A DNA stretch of 64,000 nucleotides, from contig CM057346.1 of the NCBI GenBank assembly GCA_030015575.1, positions 560,920,315 through 560,984,314 of the forward strand, read 5' to 3'. Below, piece after piece: positions 21,875 to 30,307 of the stretch. A model generated the notes under the pieces. That model was not told the origin of the DNA. It saw only the letters and a program-made list of their open reading frames with translations, and ran no database searches. Both the position numbers and the translations under genes were made by a program. The stretch comes from Agapanthus africanus (Eukaryota > Streptophyta > Magnoliopsida > Asparagales > Amaryllidaceae). Positions within the stretch are counted from its first letter, which is position 1. Each line of letters opens with the position of its first letter.

Positions 21875-21887
21875 GGCTCTGATACCA
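21875..21887 (-). other. Primer binding site of element F (initiator tRNA-Met)
   Basis: On the - strand TGGTATCAGAGCC is the standard complement of plant initiator tRNA-Met. It lies 9 bases after the LTR end. Confidence 0.9.
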
Positions 21888-21896
21888 ATTAAACCA

Positions 21897-24193
21897 TGTC
21901 ACGCCCCGCTTCCCAAAATACGGAATACGAGGGGTTGACAAGGCCAGCCATGCTCCTACGGTCAAGGAAATGTCCTGCCGTAGTCACACTTCGGCTTCTA
22001 GTTTTTCATGGTAAACAGTAAATAATGCGCAGGCAATGAGAAATGCAGTAACTGAAACGAAACAATATAAAGGACTGACCTGATGGGAACAAAAGAGTAT
22101 AACTCTGGATAGCAAGTCGAGGTGTCTGTGATATACGTCTAGTCCTGGTCCAGGCTAAATCTTCTCCTCACACTGAGCATGCATACTCAGGTCGTCAGAG
22201 CGACGCAATAACAATATAATATATAAATCCAAGTGATAACTCTAACAGTGATAATAGATATATATAACAGTAAGTCAATGACGGTATAGGTATGAACATG
22301 TAGTAATCGATGCACTGGAACAGTAAAAGCAGTAAAATGATATGCCAAGTATGTCAACACAGTAAGTATGTATATCGATGCTATCATCCCTATCAGTCTC
22401 TAAGTCTCACTGTACAGGTCACTAAGCCTATCGTCAGTCTAAGTGTGAGAGTCAACCACTCGCGAGTGTCCTCCACCCAAGGGTAGAACCTAAGGGCAAG
22501 GGACCACGGGCCCAACATGTAACTCACGGTAATAATCATGTACCCTGTAAATCTCCATATATCTCTATATATATAAGCCGGTATGGGACTCCCGAGATTC
22601 TGTTGAACTCACACTCAAACTACCCCACACCCCGTGGTCTACATCAAACGCTAACCATAACCCTAAATACCAGTCGATCTGTGGCAAGTCTGCGCGAGAA
22701 TTGGAGGCAGGCCTCCATCAAGAACGTCCCGATTAATACCTAAGATAAATGGCAGAGTCTGATGTCTTATCTGTGACACCCATGCAAGAGTTTCCATAAG
22801 TGTCCCATACCACTTATAGTTACACGTACACGCGTCCCACAGACGTCGACAATGTAATAGAATCATAAGGTTCACTTTCACTTATCCACTCATGCACGAA
22901 CACTAACGTACTTGCCACAATCATCACTAATACCTAACACTAGGTAATGCACATTATCACTAAGTTATCAATGCAGTGACGTATGTATGATATGATGCGG
23001 AAACATTATGTAAAGCATGATTAAGGTGTCATAAAATAGTATTTTATCACTTGCACGATTTATCATGAATCGTACGTGTATATTTTAGCGAAATGATAAA
23101 TAGGTAATAATTAGTATGTTCAGTTATCTATCCATCGAATTTAGTTTCATGCCAATCGGGTTCCAGGATCACTAATTATAGCCATTTCATTTTAAGCGTT
23201 CACGGCTGGAAATCCGGTTTCAGAATCGGAAGTCCGTTTCGCAACGCATTTTAATCCCGGTTGGGATCAGATTTTAGCGATGCTACAGTTGAATGAAATC
23301 TAGGGTTTTCAGTAAGGTTTTCAACGCAATAGAAGGATCTTCGATCGCGTCTGTACGTCAGGGGATATACACTGTTCAATCCTAGTATGTCAATTCTGAT
23401 TCTGTTGGGACTGTTATACGTCCCCATCTATTAAATTACAGATTAAATAACAAACGACAACGAAACAGAATGAACACACTTGTGTTGTCTAGCTAACAGA
23501 TTCATTTTTCATAAACAGTGGAGTTCCGCGACCTACGAGTTAAGGAAATAGGGTGGTACCCATTACGGGACAGTAAACAACAACTGGAGTCGCTCTGGAC
23601 TGCAGTCCAGAGTCACACTCCGATCCAAATATTGTTATAGTTTAAGTACAGAATTATTTAGACACTTGCATAGGGTTAAAGTTCATCGAGTCGTCTTCGA
23701 TTTGAGCCCTCAAACGCATCATTCTAGTATGTATATAATTTATGGTGATTTTAACGGTTTTCAGGTACAAGAAATTTCCAGTTTTACAGGTAAACTTGGG
23801 GGTAGTCGTTTTAGTCGTTAATAGTCGTATTTTCCAATAAAATTCACACACTAGATTCACATCTATACGGGCCAAACTATACCAATGAGTTCCGTCAAAT
23901 TAGGTGAGTATTTCCATTGAGGTCATACATCGAACAGTTGCGTCGTATAATTTATCGAGGATATCAAGTATGGAATTTATAAAATTATAGTTCGTAACTA
24001 ATACAAATTAGCATGTAGCAAGTATGAAACTTTCCTGGAGGCGCACGGTATTGGCACGGCAACAGCGGGGCCGGAGGAAACGCAAGGTAAGGTCTGGGTT
24101 TAATGGGATTTTGAAAATAAATAAATAATTATAAATAAATTTTATAGGTATAAAGAAGTACAATTATTGGTATAACAGGGGCTGGGTATTACA
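21897..24193 (-). repeat. Element F 5' LTR
   Basis: This 2297 bp copy is almost identical to 16743-19062 apart from an indel near 22877 and scattered substitutions. Confidence 0.92.
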
Positions 24194-24420
24194 TCTACAC
24201 TGGAATATGGAAGCCGGAGTGAATCTTCATTTGCTATGAGAGGATTTGGGGATTTTTGTTTTGGTTTGGTATTAGCATCGCTACACTGGAATATGGTACC
24301 AGGAGAGAATCATCATTTGCCTTTGGAGAACTTGGGATTTGGGTCAACATCAGCATCGCTACACTGGAATATGGTACTAGGAGTGAATCATTATTTTCCA
24401 TTGCCCATTGGATAGCGGTG
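24194..24420. repeat. Minisatellite M2, right part
   Basis: Units restart at TCTACACTGG and repeat at 24275 and 24353 (78 bp apart), each with GGAATATGG and GAATCATCATTTGC. Related, more diverged units occur at about 24850-24990 (GCGTCTGCATCG, GAGCGACTCATC). Confidence 0.85.
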
Positions 24421-24459
24421 GGTTATAAGATAGGTTTAGGTCTCTGTCACCTAAGAATT

Positions 24460-24690
24460 TTCAATTTTATGAGCCGTAAGAGTCTCATAAAAGCATTTTC
24501 TCCCTATGAGTTGAAAGGACCTCATAAGTGTATTTTCTCCTTAGGAGTCGTAAGGACCCCCAAGTGTGTTTTTCACTTGTGAGTCGTAACCCACGAAGGT
24601 GTTTTCTTACGAGTCGAGAGGATCTCGTAAGCTCTGTTCTCCTCATGTATCGTGAGGACACATGAGTGGGTCTTCTCAAATGGAGCATAA
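24460..24690. repeat. Minisatellite M3, about 40 bp period
   Basis: About five degenerate units contain GAGTCGTAAGGACC, TAAGTGT and TTTTCTCCTTA. The array is part of the G 3' region. Confidence 0.75.
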
Positions 24691-25020
24691 TTCCAAGGGA
24701 AGAGATGGACCACAAGGCTGGTGATTGCGGTGGGACATGGGTGTGATGGGCATTATTTGAGCCCGTGGATTATATACGCTAGTCAATTTGGGGGCTGGTC
24801 GTAGGGTTAGGAGAACTTAGGGAATTTGGATCTTGGTATTTTTTTGGCGTCTGCATCGTTGCGCTTGGATGGTACCATGAGCGACTCATCGCCGTTAGGA
24901 CATTTGTGGATTTGAAGTTTTGTTGGCGTCTGTATCGCTAACACTGAAGTATACTTTCAAGAGCGACCCATCATTCGCTTTTGGAGGAGTTTGAAATATT
25001 TATTTGTATACAAGTTTTTT
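24691..25020. other. G 3' region between minisatellites
   Basis: It holds a copy of the GCCCGTGGATTATATACG...GTCAATTTGGGGGC motif also present in the J LTR (11770), then two diverged M2-like units. No coding signal. Confidence 0.5.
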
Positions 25021-25024
25021 TTGC

Positions 25025-25180
25025 CGCGATTGCTCTATCATTTAAGCTTTTCTTATCACAAAAGTCGCGATTACTTTATCATTTCGGCTATTTATTCGCG
25101 GTTGCTTCATCATTTCGACTTTTTATTTTTACTCGCTGATATTTTTTTATTGCGAGTTACCCCATCATTTCAGGTATTTA
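25025..25180. repeat. Minisatellite M5, TATCATTTCG repeats
   Basis: Four degenerate units of about 35-45 bp contain CGCGATTGC/GCGGTTGC followed by TTCATCATTTCGAC. AT-rich. Confidence 0.65.
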
Positions 25181-25210
25181 TTTATTTATTTATTTATACA
25201 TTTTTTATAC

Positions 25211-25300
25211 TCCCAGTTTAACGACTTAGGGGTCGATTGTTCCTAATTTAACGACGTAGGGGTCATCTGTTCCCAGTTTAACGACGTAGAGGTCATGGTT
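25211..25300. repeat. Minisatellite M6, exact 30 bp period, three units
   Basis: Units at 25211, 25241 and 25271 read TCCCAGTTTAACGACTTAGG or close variants followed by GGTCATCTGT. Confidence 0.9.
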
Positions 25301-25586
25301 GTGCGCTTATTCCAAATCCTTGGACTTTGATCTCACGGTGCTTCAATGCTCCCTTGTCTTTTTGGAGAGACGTGTACGTGTGCCCCATAGAAACTGCGGT
25401 GGACCGGGTCATTTTCTGGAGCGGGCAATTGAACCGTCTGCCCCCGAGGGTTTTGGTCTTCGTTCGATTGGAGCGGATGATCGTAGCTTGGTTTTCTGCT
25501 AACGTGTCTTTGGCCAATAAGACCACTCCCTCCTTGTATTGTTTTTCAATCCAATTCTTGAAAACAATGAAGTATTCAATGGTATG
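25301..25586 (-). pseudogene. Element G second gag copy, C-terminal part (left of E)
   Basis: On the - strand this continues the second gag module, interrupted by element E exactly at a His-Thr pair of its zinc-binding motif. It reads IEYFIVFKNWIEKQYKEG, matching IEDCCIFKDWVKKQYKVG of the first module at 30308-30682. The frame then stays open towards 25293 without a domain I can name. Confidence 0.65.
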
Positions 25587-25629
25587 TGTCACGCGCCACT
25601 TCCCGGTATACGGCGAAGGGGACGTGACA
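25587..25629. repeat. 43 bp quasi-palindromic LTR end of element E
   Basis: TGTCACG at one end and CGTGACA at the other flank a CCGGTATACGG centre. It matches the outer end of the D LTRs and reads similarly on both strands. Confidence 0.75.
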
Positions 25630-25841
25630 AGTTTTGTTGGTGGCCCATGTAGGTCAGAGCTGTATAGAACCATACTATGCAGTTCTGTTCTGCGTGAACA
25701 ACCTAAGCAATATAACACAAGAACCAACAACTAAAACATTCTTTACAATTCATGTTCCTTGCATCTTACAACTTCATATTCCTTGAATCTTATCATTTCA
25801 TGTACATGAATCTGTCCTAACCCAAATTTTTCTTCAAGGTT

Positions 25842-26374
25842 ATGGATTCGCCGAACAACACCAGCACCAATGTCAACAACACACCTCCACCACTACCTCT
25901 CACACCTGCTGTTCCTGCTCCACCCACCGAACAAACGGTTCTGCTTGAGGCAATCTGCAGCCTCTTAGAGGGACAACAACAGCTCTTGAACCGTCCCGAG
26001 ACTGAAGCACCTGGGGTGAAGCAATTCAGAGCTTTGCATCCTAAACAGTTCTCAGGAAAGGGAAGCCCACTTGAAGCTGAGGAATGGACACAAAGTATAG
26101 AAGATGATCTGGCAGCAGCACAAGTGCCAGAAATAGCTTGGGTCCGAGTTGCAAAGCTGCAACTTACGGACAATGCACGGGTTTGGTGGAAGGCAGAAGA
26201 GAGCCGTCTTCATCAGCCTATTGAATGGAAGACTTTCCGCGATAAGTTCGACGCGAAGTACTTCCCTATGACTGCCATGTTTGCCATGGAACAGCAGTTC
26301 ATTCATCTACAACAAGATTCGATGTGGGACAAGTCAGTAGATGAGTATGACACTGAATTCAACATGCTCAGTCG
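25842..26374 (+). CDS. gag: Element E Gag, exon 1 (capsid part)
   Basis: The ATG (MDSPNNTST) follows TTTTTCTTCAAG|GTT, a strong 3' splice site kept in D, so a leader intron is likely. About 178 residues include a proline-rich N-terminus and a chromovirus retrotransposon gag domain with the phrases LHPKQFSG, EEWTQSIEDDL, ARVWWKAEE and WKTFRDKF. The reading frame runs into a stop at 26376, but a GTAAGA donor at 26375 and an acceptor at 26443 restore the frame so that the usual RFAxHL follows. The C-terminal half is in the next exon. Capsid function in virus-like particle assembly is known for the family. Confidence 0.8.
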
Positions 26375-26443
26375 GTAAGATATGTCACAATATTTCAAAT
26401 TTTTAATATCACATACTACATAGCTAACACAAGACTGTAAAAG
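26375..26443 (+). other. Putative spliceosomal intron in gag of element E (69 nt)
   Basis: GTAAGA at the donor, a T-rich interior, a CTAAC branch-site match 17-21 bases before the end, and AAAAG at the acceptor. Removal joins CG|A into an Arg codon and gives the canonical family sequence with no gap. Element D has the same intron at the same codon (48104-48172). Confidence 0.75.
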
Positions 26444-27093
26444 ATTTGCGGCACACCTGATACCGACGGATGAGATCAGAGCCCGTCGATTTCAACAAGG
26501 TTTGGACACAGAAATCCAGGCTGCACTAGCCACAGGGAAATTTCCGACTCATGAAGATGCTTTGGAAGCTGCCTGCATTTATGAGGCAGTGATAAAGGCG
26601 AGGGGCAGACCCTAATTTTCCGGTTTGAAACGCCCTGCCACTCAAATAGTAGGAGGAGCCTCTTCCAGGACATCATTTGAACCCAAGAGACCAGAAGAAA
26701 CCAATAACCAGTCGAGTCCAGATTTCTGCTACTGCTGCAGAAGAAAGGGACACTTGTGGAAGGACTGTAGGCGCGCAAAAAGTCTGTGTTTAATTTGTGG
26801 CGCATCCATCCACGAAATTGGGAACTGCCCTTATAATAGCAACTCAGCTCACACACACACTAACTACCCGCAGCGGCCAGCTATCCAGGCTCATGCACCT
26901 CGTTATGCACTACCTGCTCTACCACCTGCACAGCCTACTCGCCAATTCCAACAAGCAATGAGGGACATGCCTAGAGGGCAGAGAAATAGGCCCCGAAGAC
27001 AGAATGTGCCTCCAGCTAGAAGGAATGTACCACGGCGACAAACATTCACATTAGAAGCCGTAGAAGCCGAGACTGTAGGTCAAGGTAACACCG
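26444..27093 (+). pseudogene. gag: Element E Gag, exon 2 (nucleocapsid part) with one nonsense codon
   Basis: The frame continues from exon 1 with FAAHLIPTDEIRARRFQQGL. A TAA at about 26613 replaces the Gln codon found in D (KGRPQY), so this copy is inactivated. Two CCHC knuckles follow, CYCCRRKGHLWKDC and CLICGASIHEIGNC, then a long Arg/Pro-rich tail. The coding part ends at NTG|GTAAGC, a donor site that corresponds to the gag/protease intron donor of D at 47438; beyond it the element jumps to the 3' end and protease is gone. Confidence 0.8.
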
Positions 27094-27192
27094 GTAAGCC
27101 TTTTTCACCATCGTATCACTTTGTTATTTTTATACACTATCAAGTACTCCAGACACCAAACTTTCCTTGAATTTATTACACTTTCCTTTTAC

Positions 27193-27229
27193 AAATTTCG
27201 AGGACGAAATTTTTATAAGGAGGGTAGAA
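27193..27229 (+). other. Polypurine tract of element E
   Basis: TTTCGAGGACGAAATTTTTA followed by TAAGGAGGGTAGAA directly precedes TGTAACAACTC. Confidence 0.85.
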
Positions 27230-27705
27230 TGTAACAACTCTAAATTTCCTATACAAATTTTTTCAAAATCTATAAAAGGGTATTTTAGCCTGAGCACAAG
27301 ATATAAGTAATTATTTTGCTTTTTAATTACAAGTTAAAAGAATGTAACAACTCCAATTTTAGTGTACAAAAACATGCTTTAAAATTGATGTATACTTGGG
27401 GTATTTACATTTGCTGTTATTACTTTAAGTAATTAAATAGCTCCATAATTACAAGAAGGAGCTTGTAGCTCATTGGTAATTCCTTGCACTGCTGAATCAA
27501 GCCACCAGAGTTCAAATCCCCTGCCCCACATTATTTTTTAAATATTATTTTGTTTTGAGTTTTTAGAATACCAACAGTCAACACGTGTTTTCTCACAAAA
27601 ACCCCACTACCCATGAAAAGTTAAATACACCAGAGGCCCCACCTGACGACCCCTCACCTCCTGCCACCCTGACTCGGCCCGGCTCGTCCGAGTCGGCCGG
27701 TTCAC
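27230..27705 (+). repeat. Element E LTR start, left arm of inverted repeat
   Basis: The + strand LTR start TGTAACAACTC continues to about 27705 and is repeated in inverted orientation at 28690-29202. The opening phrase AGAATGTAACAACTC is itself present twice (27226 and 27337). The outer part holds a tRNA-like module. Confidence 0.85.
27459..27530 (+). promoter_or_regulatory. tRNA-like module with Pol III A and B boxes in the E LTR
   Basis: TAGCTCATTGG at 27466-27476 fits the A box and GTTCAAATCCC at 27510-27520 fits the B box, 34 bases apart as in tRNA genes. Inverted copies are at 28890-28960 (E right arm), 43735-43795 (D left LTR) and 51481-51540 (D right LTR). It is not a complete tRNA: the acceptor stem does not close. 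Confidence 0.65.
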
Positions 27706-28689
27706 ATCGGCGGCTCGAGAGCCACCTCGCCCAGAGATCTGAGGCACCTCTCACGATGATTCATGAGCGGATCCCTCCTTTCTTCACTTGTCTAGCCTAG
27801 ACACCATAAAGTCAGGTTTAGATAAACGACTGATGTCCACAATCTTATCCTATTTTCATAATAAGTGGTATTTATTTATAAAGATGTATCAATACTAAAT
27901 CTTTTATAAATGGTTTTATTAATAAGTGGAATATGAAAATGTTTGTTTTTCCGTATTCTAGGTTATCGTGTTATGTTGTATATGAGTGTGTGAGGAGGTA
28001 GGTCGTTACCTCGTGATCTACTTTAAAGGTATAACAAGTTTAATGGAGTAAATGTAAAGTTGAAACAATGTGGTATTTAAGTGAAAAAAATACGATAAAT
28101 TGAAATAGCTATCATTTCATGTGATGAAACTTGATCATTTTGGTTGATTAGTGTTTAATAGTCAACATGAGGAAGTTTAAGTATAATTGTATTAGTGAGA
28201 GGTGGAATTTTATAAGAAACCGAATCGAAAATCGGTTTTGTTCCGATTCCGTCAGGTTTTATAAAAACGTATTTTTAAATAGAAGAGATAGGTATAAATT
28301 GGGACTTAAGGGTTTTAGATCACACAAGAGAGTGAGAGAGAAGTAGAGGAATCGCCGATGTGTTGCGTCGTCGCTGGTAGTTCCTAAAACGATCGCCGAA
28401 AGTTCGCCGTAGATTTCGTCGGAGCTTCGCCTCGAGCTCGTTTTCAAGGTGCACAAGATTCTTGAAATTTTGAGAGAGTGGGCTCAGAATTTTGGGGTGA
28501 GAGGGTAGAGGGTAGGAGGTGTTAGGCTAGGGTTAGGGTAGGTGTAGGGTTTTTAATAAAAAAATGTAAAAATGTGTGAAAAAACATTAAAAATGGATTA
28601 AATAGGGTATAAATGTGTTTCTGGAACCGATCTAAATAAATAGAGTATACAGGGGAGTAGGGGAGGCCAAGAGCCCCAACTTTTCAGTT
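27706..28689. repeat. Spacer of the E inverted repeat, - strand LTR body
   Basis: From about 27900 the sequence is similar to the + strand of the D LTRs (42840-43500), for example the phrases GTCGTTACCTCGTGA and TGTGGTATTTAA, so it is a left-truncated LTR in - orientation. No gene is seen. Confidence 0.65.
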
Positions 28690-29202
28690 GGGACTCGGCC
28701 GTCCGGCCGAGTCCGGCCGGCGCCGCCGGCCCGAGTCGGGCCGAGTCAGGGTGGCAGGAGGTGAGATGTCGTCAGGTGGGGCCTCTGGTGTATTTAACTT
28801 TTCATGGGTAGTGGGATTTTTGTGAGAAAACACATGTTGACTGTTGGTATTCTAAAAACGCAAAACAAAATAATATTTAAAAAATAATGTGGGGCAGGGG
28901 ATTTGAACTATGGTGGCTTGGTTCAGCAGTGCAAGGTATTACCAATGAGCTACAAGCTCCTTCTTGTAATTATGGAGCTATTTAATTACTTAAAGTAATA
29001 ACAGCAAATGTAAATACCCCAAGTATACATCAATTTTAAAGCAAGTTTTTGTACACTAAAAATGGAGTTGTTACATTCTTTTAACTTGTAATTAAAAAGC
29101 AAAATAATTACTTATATCTTATGCTCAGGCTAAAATACCCTTCTATGGATTTTGAAAAAAATATTTTGAAAAAAATTGTATAGAAAATTTAGGGTTGTTA
29201 CA
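28690..29202 (-). repeat. Element E right arm of inverted repeat
   Basis: It is the reverse complement of 27230-27705 with few changes, ending GGTTGTTACA next to the GTATG duplication. Confidence 0.85.
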
Positions 29203-29207
29203 GTATG

Positions 29208-30185
29208 ACTCACCATTCTATGATCTGGACAGTACAAGGGATCGTCAGTCATGTTTGCTTCATGTGGTCTTTTTTATTTAGGCAATTGCAGACCATTTCT
29301 CAGGGTGTCCTTGAATATTTTACGGACTCTGTCCCTTCTGAAAAAATAGACTTTATTCAATTTCTCTTCTAGGGGCGATTCCCCTCCCCCTCCCAACACT
29401 TGTTTTCGAAGCTGGTCTGCATTAGGCCTTCATGTTCCTCGCCTATTTTGGTCAGCAGATACATCAAAGGATTTAGTGTCCTTAGGAGGCTCACCTTTGC
29501 GATTGTTGTTCTCTGGATATCTGGACTTGTTATATTTGAAGTTTGGAAGAAATTCGGGACTCGCATGTTCCAACATCTGGACTCTTTTAAGTAAGTCCTG
29601 AAGAGTTTCAGGGCCCGCTGATGACTTTCCTTTGATTCTGTCCCGTGTCAACTAGTCGTAGTCATGCGTCAGGACATTCCTAGGGGCTAGTTGTCGTCAA
29701 CTTTCATGAAGGTATTCCACTTTTAGACCGGAGGGAATAGTTGTTAGCTGCTTTGGGACATCAATCCTTGGTTCATGGACCAAATTTTGATTTTGTTGTG
29801 ATTGCACTTGAAGGACTCAGGTGGCGATATTTGCCACAACATTCACCAGATCATCGACTTTGGAACAGATCTTGGCTAACTCCCTATCGTGGTCCGGAAA
29901 TTGCTCTTGAAGCCATTGGAATAACGCTTGTTCTGTAGTTTTAGGGACGATGACATGGCTATCCTCATCGCCTGAGCTTGATTCTCCAAGAACTATGGGC
30001 TCTTTTTGCTTAGCAGCTTGAGCAGGGTCCTCATCATTATCTGAACTGAGCCAGTATTGGGTAGCGCCAACCATATCATCATCATGGCTGTGAAGCATAG
30101 GAGGGTTCGTTTCATTAGGTCCGACCATGTAGACTGTATGGATCGCGCATCCGTCCGTTTCCCTCTCATTGGCAACGTTACTCAA
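29208..30185 (-). pseudogene. Element G second gag copy, N-terminal and central parts
   Basis: On the - strand 30185-29817 reads HTVYMVGPN and an acidic stretch (SSDNDEDPAQAAKQKEP), a diverged version of HTIYMAGTR and NENPSSEADKQRDP at 31921-31610, the start of the first module. It continues through FLPNFKYNKSRYPENNNRKGE (29651-29430) and CPDHRMVSHT at 29208-29240, the first half of the zinc-binding motif that is cut by E. The long capsid portion between is reduced. With 25301-25586 this makes a second, shortened gag placed in tandem behind the first. Confidence 0.65.
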
Positions 30186-30307
30186 TGGACCTTAGCATTG
30201 TCACTGTGGTTTTCCCCTTCTACGGAAGGGGTGAATAATTGAGAGCAGACAGTTCTCAAAATATCTCGGTCTCTATTTGTATAAAATTGGTGATTGGCGA
30301 TCGCAGC
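30186..30307. other. Junction between the two gag copies of G
   Basis: This 120 bp junction shows no clear domain. Confidence 0.4.

Larger units (their letters stand above)
16743..24193 (-). mobile_element. Element F: young non-autonomous Tekay-type element with two small ORFs
   Basis: LTRs at 16743-19062 and 21897-24193 are very similar along their length, with one indel of about 35 bp near 22877 and few substitutions. The target duplication is GCTAC (16738-16742) against TCTAC (24194-24198), one mismatch, and the site is inside a copy of minisatellite M2. The PBS is complementary to initiator tRNA-Met. The PPT and LTR ends (TGTAATACCC and GGGGCGTGACA on the coding strand) are of Tekay chromovirus type. 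The 2.8 kb interior holds a zinc-knuckle ORF and an acidic ORF, with no capsid domain, protease, RT or integrase. Confidence 0.9.
25587..29202. mobile_element. Element E: rearranged chromovirus insertion with fold-back right end
   Basis: The outer ends are TGTCACGCG and GGTTGTTACA with a perfect GTATG duplication (25582-25586 and 29203-29207), so the outside is a - strand-oriented D-type insertion. Inside, however, gag (25842-27093) and the PPT (27193-27229) run on the + strand. The right 2 kb is an inverted repeat of the LTR start. The left LTR is reduced to 43 bp. An internal inversion or a fold-back recombination between LTRs is the simplest explanation. Protease, RT and integrase are missing. 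Confidence 0.8.

Noticed and set aside
25327..25734. 135-residue + strand ORF
   Set aside because: It is antisense to the gag remnant of G and crosses the left boundary of element E, so it cannot be an old gene.
27459..27530. A functional tRNA gene
   Set aside because: A and B boxes are present, but the acceptor stem does not close and there is no clear anticodon arm; reported only as tRNA-like.
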